From positions 1,172,001 to 1,236,000 of the forward strand of contig WPIO01000016.1 in the NCBI GenBank assembly GCA_009760855.2: a DNA stretch of 64,000 nucleotides, given 5' to 3'. Position 1 is the stretch's first letter; the number at the start of each line of letters is the position of its first letter. Source of the stretch: Cristatella mucedo (lineage: Eukaryota; Bryozoa; Phylactolaemata; Cristatellidae). Positions 55,204 to 64,000 of this stretch are shown here, piece after piece. The translations under genes and the position numbers were made by a program. The notes beneath the pieces were generated by a model that worked only from the letters and a program-made list of their open reading frames with translations, ran no database searches and was not told the DNA's origin.

Positions 55204-55349
55204 TCACTTCTTGCTGCCAGCACTGCCATTGAGCTCGGCCAGCGCCTGTGCCTTCAGAACTCGACGGAGGTTCTTTCCACTGGCCAGTTTGGGTATTTCC
55301 GAGACAATCACAACGCCTCCTCGAAGCCTCTTAGCCGCCGAGACTTGCT
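55204..55349 (-). CDS. Acyl-CoA synthetase (4CL-like) copy B, last exon (E11)
   Basis: 146 bp, same acceptor (gatttgtag), stop and protein as 19106-19251, including PKLASGKNLRR with the catalytic lysine. The identical reading over the exon argues that both copies are maintained, or that the duplication or gene conversion is recent. Confidence 0.88.
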
Positions 55350-55487
55350 CTACAAATCAATGATTGGTCGTTCCGGAAGACGCCGAGGCAGGACGTCGGG
55401 CTAGCATAACGCAATCAGAAGCGATGGGCGGCATATTGCACGGACTACAGCTAATTGCATGCCATACTGAGGAGTTTCACGAATCCT

Positions 55488-55648
55488 GATAGCACACTAG
55501 GTAAGGTGGTTGTTTTTACAACCTCAGTCCCGAGGTCGAGGGTTCGAATTCTGCAGTGGGCAATGCTTTATTGCCACTGCAAAGGGTGGTGATAGCCGTA
55601 AAGGCTCTTCGGTTGCTATGAAAAAGGAGCTGGTTAATCAGATAGTAT
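55488..55648 (+). mobile_element. tRNA-derived SINE (type 1), copy 6, with target duplication
   Basis: Head ctgatagcacactaggtaag, B box gggttcgaattctg, tail ggttaatcagatag. It is flanked by tttcacgaa on both sides. Copy A (about 19374-19390, gaggagtttcacgaag) is the empty site. Confidence 0.92.
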
Positions 55649-56654
55649 TTTCACGAAGATATATCACTGCAGTAAATGCAAAAGGCCCTAGGAAAAGGCT
55701 TGAAGCTGAGGTTCCGGCTTAAACTAAATCGCGTTCGGCAAGAAATTTTGCATTTGGTCACAAAACGCATGCATCGTTGGCACCAAAAGCAGCTTAGTAG
55801 TTTGCTCGACATGAGAACAACGTTCGTTGCCAAAAAATGCTTCAAGGATTAATTTGCGGTTTCAGTGATTACTGTAAAAGGGTAAATTCTAATGAATACG
55901 ACCTCTGCCGACAGGACTGGCTTAGACCAAGTAGACAATACCAATTCCAGTGACAATCCACACTTTAAGTGGAAATACGTCTAAAATGAAGTCTAACCAA
56001 ATCGTAAATGTATCAGATGCTTTTGCCGGCATGTAGCTTACAATACTTTTGTTTGACACCGAATTCGGAGACGGCCGAGTAGCTACCGAGCACTGAGAGA
56101 TGGGCAAAGCGAGAAAGATTTTCGCATCCACAAAAGCAAAAATGTGGGGGACTACGTTTGGCAGGCTATATAACAAGGTACACATTGCATGAGTACTCCT
56201 GACTCGATATGTTGGAATTGAGGGAGAGGTGTGACCACTCTAAGCGAATCAAGCGATCAGAATGAAAGGGCCACACAATTGCAAGCCTTGAAGACCATTT
56301 TCGTTCTTCGAAAAATCTTACTAAAACACTCAACTTACGGCCAGGCTAGAGCAAAGTGTTGTTCGGAGGTTACACAACCAACTCATACCCTTCCATCATA
56401 GCCTACCGTAAACAGTGGCTTCACGAAAAGCAGAAATCTAGCTACCTGCAACAGACTAGCGACCATCCCCCCCTAGGACCAAGGCTGAGTCTCATAGAGC
56501 TATATCTATTAATAAATCGGAAGTTCTCCGTTTTCAATAGTGGTAGGAAAGCTATTGTGCAAGTGGTAGATTAATGTAGCATACCATAATGACTATCTTC
56601 CAAAGACGGTAAAGTTAGGCCAAGGTGAAGAGATCGCATGGGCTACTGCACTGC

Positions 56655-57029
56655 AGCTAATAATAATAATAATGATACAAATAATAATAATAATGCATTT
56701 GTTATAGCACCCTCAGAAAGCTCACTCACTCTTGACTTCCCTTACGACATCTCTTGACTTGTCCACATTTAAAAAGAAACTAAAAACCCAGCTATTTATG
56801 ACAGCATTTAGTGGGTCCCTGTGATTCGTCCTTTGTGTACTTATTCGTGCTGGCAGTGTGCATGCTGTCACTCAACAAACGTGCATGCTGACCCTGTGCA
56901 TGTCACTCCTAACCATGCATTTCTTGTTGCATGCTACCACTAACTATTCGATCGTGCTTCCTTTGCAGCAAATGTAAAGAGCCTAGAAAGAGATTGAGTT
57001 CTCTGAGGGTGCTATATCAAATGCATTAC

Positions 57030-57066
<37 letters not shown>
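56655..57066. mobile_element. Two LINE family B 3' ends, head to head
   Basis: A minus-oriented stub (56655-56730) is directly joined to a plus-oriented 3' end (56735-57066) with UTR, terminal block and (TTA)n tail. The plus copy keeps FKKKLKTQLFMTAFSGSL coding sequence. Confidence 0.85.
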
Positions 57067-57401
57067 GGTCCAATGTAGTGAGAGTAAAAAGACGTTGGGG
57101 GGTAAGAACATCCGTTCACCCTTATAATTATAATGATGATGATAATTATACATAATGATTATAATTGTAATTATAATTATAAGGATAACTATAATTCACC
57201 CTGATCCTTGATAATAATGACTTTAAATGAGCTTTCTCTTTGCTATTAACAATTCCGTTTAATAAGATGGTTGGCTGGAGCTACTACAGCAGCTACTAGC
57301 CTGTGAGGCGCCTGCAGCAGAACCAGCAGCAAAGCCAATATTGTGCGGGTCGCGAGTCATCGGAAGAACGACTACTGTCACAGGGAGCAGCCCATGTTTA
57401 C

Positions 57402-57567
57402 CTGCCACATAGCTGGCAATGGAATCCGCACTAACGCTCTGTCCGGCTTTGAGGCAGACGTAAGCTCGAGGCAGCTCTCCTGCCTCGGCGTCGGGTATTC
57501 CGATAACGGCAGCATCACGGACGGCAGGATGCGTCAGCAGTATCGCCTCGAGCTCAGCAGGTGCGAC
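57402..57567 (-). CDS. Acyl-CoA synthetase (4CL-like) copy B, exon 10
   Basis: 166 bp, acceptor tgtcacctccag, donor GTAAAC, phases as in copy A. It encodes [20 protein letters not shown] and then the same [20 protein letters not shown] block. Differences from copy A are conservative (Ser/Thr, Glu/Asp, Glu/Gln, Ala/Ser), suggesting purifying selection on both. Confidence 0.92.
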
Positions 57568-58124
57568 CTGGAGGTGACAGCGGGCAAATCGTGTCACGAG
57601 CCAAACGCAAGCCGGGTCGGCCCGGCGGTTGCTGCTGCACGACCTGGCTGCAGCCTTTCCGATGAGCCTCATGCCAAGCATCCCTCATCCCTCCACCGCC
57701 ACCACTAGATCGTGCGATTAGGGGGAAAGTCAACAGAATACTTATAAACTTGGTCCGACAATCGAATATTTGTTAATGGTACCCTTCAAAAAACAAGCAC
57801 GCTTGAAATGGCATCGAAAGTTTGACTATTACTAGTTCTGATGCACATGTTTGAGACGTTTAAAAAGCTTCATTTTCAGTGGACCATCATACGATGTAAA
57901 TTCAATTACTCGGTCACTAAATGGCATATCATAGTAAAGTTTGAAAATCGAGTTCAGCGCTGCTTGTATTCTGCTGTATACAGCACTAGAATTATTTATT
58001 ATTTCGGTCGAATAAGTTTTGCTGTACATGTCATCAAACGTCATGGAGCTTTATATTCAGCAGTCATAGACTTGTACAGAAAAAAGTATCCGACCAAAAC
58101 CAGAAATAATTCTATTGTTTTTCA

Positions 58125-58232
58125 AGCATGATTTTACTTACCATTCAATTGCATTTCACTTTGCAGCAAATGTAAAGCGCCTAGAAAGAGATTAAGTTCT
58201 CTGAGGGCGCTTTATCAAGTGCTTTATTATTA
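58125..58232 (+). mobile_element. LINE family B terminal stub
   Basis: gcgcctagaaagagattaag then ctctgagggcgctttatcaa and TTATTATTA. Lies in intron 9 of copy B. Confidence 0.83.
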
Positions 58233-58391
58233 TTACTGCTATGTTTACACAAGCTGAGCTAAACCCGAGTTTCCAAATTCACTATGACATGTACATTATT
58301 AGTCAAGTGATAGAATTTACAAAATGAAGCTGTATACAAGTCACAAGCAGGCACTCCAATGAGCTTCAAGCATGTATCTCGATCTACCAAA

Positions 58392-58692
<301 letters not shown>

Positions 58693-59140
58693 ATATAAGG
58701 TATAATAAAGCTACACTGAAATGTAGCTGTATAAAAATCACAAGAATACACGCCAACAAGCTTCACCAATGTACCTAGATCTACCAAGGTTTACCAAGTT
58801 GGGATTCAAGTCATACACAAAGAAGAGATCGGTACATTTGTTATTTGCAGATACCTTGGTTATGACTTTAATCAGAGTTAGTCATGATCTGCACAATAAT
58901 GTTTTACGTGGAAGTCGTCGCAACTTCCGATACTATTTCTAACACGCTTTGTCTTTTAAAAGATACCCTTAACAAATATTCGATCGTCAGACCAATTTCA
59001 TAAGTCTTCTCGTGACTTTCCCTCTCTTGGGACAACTAGGGCTGCTGCAATCGACTGCTAGGAGCAATGATCAAGGTCAACGAGTGAAAGGCAGACCGCT
59101 AAAGCGCCCAGCGTTGCACAGGGAGGACGAGGCAGCTGAC

Positions 59141-59223
59141 CTGAGCTCCCTTGTACTTGATCAGCTCCTTCAGGCGGTCGACAATGTAGAAGAAGCCATC
59201 CTTGTCGTAGTAGGCCACGTCAC
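59141..59223 (-). CDS. Acyl-CoA synthetase (4CL-like) copy B, exon 9
   Basis: 83 bp with the same protein as copy A ([28 protein letters not shown]). Acceptor ctcctgcctgcag, donor GTCAGC. It contains the A7 Asp and the A8 hinge. Confidence 0.93.
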
Positions 59224-59374
59224 CTGCAGGCAGGAGACGATACATGCTAAAGGCAACCTGTAGCGCTGACAACCTTCATTCGAATCTGCACAAGGAGAAG
59301 GCGAAGGTGCAGGAGCCAAGCAGACCGAAGCACCACCGATTAAGGGGCACCGAGTTGGTCTCTGCATTTCACTT

Positions 59375-59446
59375 CACTTTACAGCAAATGTAAAGCGCCT
59401 AGAGAGAGAGAGAGATTAAGTTCTCTGAGGGTGCTTTATCAAGTGA

Positions 59447-59480
<34 letters not shown>
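59375..59480 (+). mobile_element. LINE family B terminal stub
   Basis: gcgcctagagagagagagag (local GA expansion), then ctctgagggtgctttatcaa and (TTA)n. Intron 8 of copy B. Confidence 0.83.
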
Positions 59481-59555
59481 GAAAGACCACCGAGCACTCG
59501 GCCTTAATTCCGCTATTCGATCGGCATCGAGCACCCGCTGCTGCCGCTCTTGTAC

Positions 59556-59935
59556 AGTAATAATAATCATAATGCACTTGATAAAGTGCCCTCAGAGAAC
59601 TCAATCTCTCTCTAGACACTTTACATTTGCTGCAAAGGGAAATGCAATTAAATGGTGAGTAATATCATGCTTGACAAACAAACAAAATGAATAACATGGT
59701 TAGGGGTGACATGCACAGGGTCAGCATGCAAATGTGGTTAGTGGCAGCATGCACAGTGTCAGCACGGACAAGCACGTGAAGGACGAATCACAAGGACAAG
59801 AAGGTATGCCGAAAGATCGAGCAAAACAAGCAGAGACACTCTACCTATGTCTGCATTCTTAAGTAGGTCGTTGTATACCCTAAGCAATGCCGACTCTGTG
59901 GAGTGATTAGCCCTAAAGCCAGACTGGGACTTACT
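59556..59935 (-). mobile_element. LINE family B, internally deleted
   Basis: Tail and 3' UTR (59556-59790) joined directly to reverse-transcriptase sequence (minus: STESALLRVYNDLLKNADIG...). Intron 8 of copy B. Confidence 0.8.
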
Positions 59936-60319
59936 AGAAAGGTGTACTGGCGGCTCTTCTGCAGCTACGAAAAATTATGCTTTTGAATCAGCTAACCTTC
60001 GACTTACTTCCTTTCAATCGTTTCGCTTCAATGGTGGCACGCAGAGACGACAGCAGCCGATCGAAGGCAACCTCGACCGGCCACGCGTCAGCAGTGGGCA
60101 CTGCTCGGCCGGCGAGCGTGCAAGGGGTCGAACGGAGTGGCCGCTGAAGCAGTAGCGTTTGTGGCTGCACACCAGAGCAGGGGGCTGCAGGGAGAAGGGG
60201 GAGGGGACTTCGGCAGCACGTCGGGAGGACAGCTGTCGGCAGCAGGGGGAGGGGATTGCAGGGGGAGGGAGATGGCAGGGGGCACGGCAGCTGTCAGCAG
60301 AGCTGGCCGCCTCGCTCAC

Positions 60320-60464
60320 CCGTTCTCATCCAGCCGTCGCTGATCAAGGTTTCGGCGTCTGCTTTCGGGTTGCCCAGGTAGCCTTTCATGATGTTGGGGC
60401 CGCGCACGAGCAGCTCACCTTCGGTGTTTGGCGGGCAGTCTGCTCCCGTGGACACGTCGACGAC
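60320..60464 (-). CDS. Acyl-CoA synthetase (4CL-like) copy B, exon 8
   Basis: 145 bp, acceptor ctgccgtacag, donor GTGAGC. It encodes VVDVSTGADCPPNTEGELLV, then RGPNIMKGYLGNPKADAETL and ISDGWMRTG. This is the most 5' exon of copy B visible. Exons 1-7 should lie beyond 64000, because the intron upstream is collinear with intron 7 of copy A up to the window edge. Confidence 0.92.
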
Positions 60465-60511
60465 CTGTACGGCAGGCAGCATCGATCACTTCCGCTTTGG
60501 CTGTGCTTGCA

Positions 60512-60589
60512 TCACAGACACACACACGTCACATTCACTCACTCACACACACACACACACATTCACTCACTCACTCACAAACATGCACT

Positions 60590-60637
<48 letters not shown>
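60512..60637. repeat. (CA)n/(CACT)n microsatellite
   Basis: CACA runs alternating with ctcactca, starting about 50 bp from exon 8 of copy B, in intron 7. The matching position in copy A carries CAG/CTG repeats instead. Confidence 0.93.
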
Positions 60638-60639
<2 letters not shown>

Positions 60640-61375
60640 CCGCTGTAGCTGCTGCACATTTTGAAGAAACGAAGCTTTCCGAGTGACGAAGGCCTCAAAC
60701 GATATAGTAAAAGACCTGTTTTGTGACACGCGAGAGTCAATTGTCCCAAAAATCAAGGCAAATTACGAGCAAATGACTATGCAAGCTATTGGCAGCTTGA
60801 GACTCGATGATGCTCTGGATACTTTTGCCTTTGCTGACATCTGGCTGAACTTCACTGACTGCTGGCACATGCACACCCATGCAAGTTTCTGCTGCTTTCC
60901 TACTCCTCGGAGAGAAAACTTGTTGAATGAAAACTTGAAAAAAACATACTCGTCAAGAAACCAAAGTCTCTTAACATTGATGGTGTCTGCAGAAAAAGAC
61001 AAATAATTCATTCTCTGCGCCTCTACTTGACCCTTTAATTGATCATTGCTTGTTGATACAATGCTACAAATCGACGCTAGCCAACGTCCTTGATTAGTTT
61101 GCACCCCTGATAAAACGACAGGTCGGTAAGCGCCGAGATCCCCTTCGATTAACTGCTGACATAAAAAGAGCTATGAAGGCTGCTGATATCTAGACTTGAG
61201 AAAAACTAATGATGCGATGCATAAATATGCATATGATGCGAGGCATATGAGTGATAACTTTGCATGCCCTTAAAAAGTCGGGGCTCACTGTCCGCCGCTC
61301 GGCATTTGAAGATTATTGTTAGTCGCATCAATCTATTGCAGCCAAGGCGAAGTCAATATAGAGAAGTGGTAAAGT

Positions 61376-61894
61376 ACTATAATAAATAATAATAATAATA
61401 ATATTGCACTTGATAAAGCGCCCTCAGAGAACTTAATCTCTTTCTAGGCGCTTTACATTTGCTGCAAAGTGATACGCAATAGAATAGTAAGTAAAATCAT
61501 GCTTGAAAAACAAACAAAATGAACAATATGGTTAGGGGTGACATGCACAGGGTCAGCATGCAAATGTGGTTAGTGGCAGCATGCACAGTGTCAGCACGCA
61601 TAAGCACAACAAGGACGAATCACAGGGACCCACTAAATGCTGTCCTAAATAGGTGTGTTTTCAAGTTTCTTTTAAATGTGGTCAGGTCAGGGGATGTTCT
61701 GATGCAGGTCGGTAGGGAGTTCCAGGCTTTGGGAGCATACGAGCTAAATGCACGGTCTCCAAAGGATTTAAGGTTTGTACGAGGTATTTCTAGACTGTTG
61801 GATTCCGAAAAGCGAGTGGTACGATGCTTGGCCTGATGGGGTAGTATATCTGAAAGATAGGCTGGAGCCATAGAATGAAGAGACCTAAAAGTGA
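61376..61894 (-). mobile_element. LINE family B 3' part
   Basis: Plus strand starts aataataataataatattgc, then the UTR and the reverse of the coding end. The minus frame at 61931-61620 reads SITFRSLHSMAPAYLSDILP and on to FKRNLKTHLFRTAFSGSL. Together with the next element it interrupts the R segment. Confidence 0.88.
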
Positions 61895-63180
61895 TGATCG
61901 AGAACAACGATCGGTCTGGCAGACGAGGCACTGGTGTGGTTCAAATCATACTGGTCTGATCGTTTTAATCTTTGTCGTGTGCGGGTCAGGATTCACACAC
62001 CAGACGGGTCACCTATGGAGTCCCTCAAGGGTCCATCCTAGGTACCTTGCTGTTCTCCATTGATACTCAACCTCTGGGAAAAGTGAGCAAGGCCCATGGA
62101 ATAGGATATCACTTTTATGCTGACGATACTCAGCTGTACTTGTCATTCAAACCGTCGGAATCTGCTGCAGCAACTGAGAAACTGAATGCTTGCCTTGCCG
62201 ACATGCGATCCTCGATGTGGGAAAACTTCTTGGAACTAGATTACTATAAAACCGAACTGCTGCTTATAGGAAACCCAAAGCATGTGGTTGGATTAAAAGG
62301 CTTTGCTCTTCTAATAGGTGATGCTGTTGGGCGACCATCACCACGTGCTCGAAACTTAGGTGGCGTTTGCTACACGTGTCTAAATTTCAAAAGCTTCATT
62401 CAGAAGACTGCTTCTACAGCAAGCCACTACGTCAGATCGCTATCTAAGATTACGAGATGTTTACCACAGTGGCTTACAAAAAATTTAACTAGCTACTTAG
62501 TTCTATCTTGGCTTGATTATTGTAATTCCCTTTTGGCTGGGTTACCAAAGAAAGCAACTAGGTCACTGCAGCTGACTGTGAATATGGCTGCAAGGCTAGT
62601 CTTCAAGTCCCAGAGGTTTGAGCACGCGTCTCCTTTGATAAAAGAGCTAGGATGGATGCCGGTTGAGTAACAGATACAGAGCAAAGTTCTTATGCTGACC
62701 CACAAGGCCCGCCACAGCTTGGCTCCTTTATACCTAGCTGAACTGCTGCACCAGTTTCAGCCTCTTCATGCCCTCAGGTCCTGTGTGGACAATAAATTAG
62801 CTGTTCCATTCTTCCACTAAAAGACCGTTGGCCACAGAAGCTTTAGCCGTGCAGGTCCTAGACTGTGGAACTCGCTTCCACAATTCTTATGCAGCGACAA
62901 CTACTCTCCTGCTGCCGACTATGGCTCATCCTTTTCAGCGGTCCTGAGCTGCTACCTCCATGCTACTCACTACCTCAACTGCTCTCCTGACTCTGCTATG
63001 CTTCCCACTTTCTCTTTGTTGCGTGAGACGAAGTCTGTTGGCTACCAAATGCGTACCGAAAGCCGCTTAGGCTGTGAGTGAGCTAAACAAAATTCTCCTT
63101 CGTAACACCCACATAGTCTTTATGGCTTTTTTGAGTTACAGACACACAGCTACAGATAAAGAGTAACATTACATGACATT
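61895..63180 (+). mobile_element. LINE family A, 3' 1.3 kb
   Basis: The frame at 61972-62670 contains reverse-transcriptase blocks PQGSILGTLLFSIDTQPLGK, GYHFYADDTQLYLSF (intact YADD) and SYLVLSWLDYCNSLLAGLPK, then a stop. The C-terminal part (AGPRLWNSLPQFL) continues in other frames, followed by the family UTR and an ATTAC/ATGAC tail. 5'-truncated and disabled by stops. Confidence 0.9.
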
Positions 63181-63825
63181 AGAATCACAGATCAATAACC
63201 CGAAATACTCAGGTCAATTGTCAACCATTTTCTTAACCACTCCCATGCCAGCATACTGCACACTGATCCCAATGATGACTTAATCAAGTGCTTCTTAAAA
63301 TTCTTCATAGGGAATATAGAACAGATTAGGGACTCTGTGCCCTCACTGCCGTCCCTGCAGGACTGCGGACCTCATCGTCCTGCTCTCTTTCTCTCACCTC
63401 CTTCATTGTCTCTACTGAACTCGTTGCTAAACCCGTCTACAAGGTTGAAGACAATCCTCTAGATCATGTGCCCACAATTATTCGTATTAGGTACATAGTA
63501 CTGTAGCTGCCCCATGTAACAGTATCATAAATATATGTCCCTGGTTACCAGAAAAATCCCTCTTCCTCTGAAAACAGTTATCTGTCTGAAGGCAATTATC
63601 AGGCAATTATCTCGTTAAAAAGCCGACCCTAGATCAAGAGAATTCAAGTAGCTTTCTGTCTTTAAGTTACATTCTGTCTGTTGTTCTTATCCAAGACACT
63701 TAAACAAGAGCTAGCCCAGCAACTAAAGTATTACATCAATTTATCGGATCTTTCTAGCAAGTTTTGATTGAGACTTCGAGCAAACTAATCTATGGAATCT
63801 GCTCTGCTTTGGGATAATAATAACC
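63180..63825. other. Intron 7 of synthetase copy B, with old LINE remnant
   Basis: Collinear with 27210-27890 of copy A, including the start of the degenerate reverse-transcriptase region. No exon seen. Confidence 0.6.
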
Positions 63826-64000
63826 GTTTAAATAATAATAATAACCTACTTGATAAAGCACCCTCAGACAACTCAATCTCTATCTAGGCGCTTTACATTT
63901 GCTGCAAAGGAAACGCGATCGTATGGTTAGTGGTGACATGCACAGGGTCAGCATGCAAGTGTTGTTAGTGGGAGCATGCACAGTGTGAGCATGCAAAACA
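63826..64000 (-). mobile_element. LINE family B 3' end, cut by window edge
   Basis: aataataataataacctactt followed by the reverse 3' UTR. Continues off the right end. Confidence 0.85.

Overview
This is animal (metazoan) nuclear DNA, most likely from an invertebrate. Genes are split by GT-AG introns and outnumbered by mobile DNA: two CR1/L2-like LINE families, Ty3/gypsy elements, pogo/Tigger-like DNA transposons, tRNA-derived SINEs, long microsatellites and a diverged satellite. I see no operons, CRISPR arrays or bacterial signals, and I cannot name the species.

Left end, 0-10 kb, minus strand. The first three exons of a gene resembling PSMD5, the 26S proteasome assembly chaperone (S5b), lie at 9992-9817, 9656-9512 and 6370-6238. 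Their splice phases agree. Later exons are not identified with confidence; three further exon-like segments lie at 0.3-1.4 kb.

10.6-18.5 kb. A diverged satellite with a period of about 170 bp (10.9-13.7 kb) is followed by a gypsy remnant, a 590-bp pogo-like element and LINE debris.

19.1-38.6 kb, minus strand. A gene for a 4-coumarate-CoA-ligase-like acyl-CoA synthetase (ANL superfamily) can be assembled from exons that join in phase: 38301, 36522, 32385, 30386, 29885, 29376, 29268, 24883, 23645, 22351 and 19106. It has a mitochondrial-like N-terminus, the AMP-binding P-loop, the A5, A7 and A8 motifs and the C-terminal catalytic lysine. One short stretch between exons 7 and 8 was not found. 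A CpG-rich region lies upstream of exon 1.

43-64 kb. This is largely a second copy of the 12-28 kb region, so the gene is tandemly duplicated about 36 kb apart. The last four exons of copy B (60464 down to 55204) are intact, and its 5' exons should lie beyond the right edge. An orphan third copy of exon 2 sits at 43983-44184. Comparing the copies gives an order of events. After the duplication, copy B gained a SINE (with target duplication), a LINE 3' fragment, and a second LINE that was then split by a gypsy element. That gypsy element carries 340-bp LTRs and a 5-bp target duplication.

The remaining sequence is LINE 3' ends, microsatellites and unassigned intergenic or intronic DNA.
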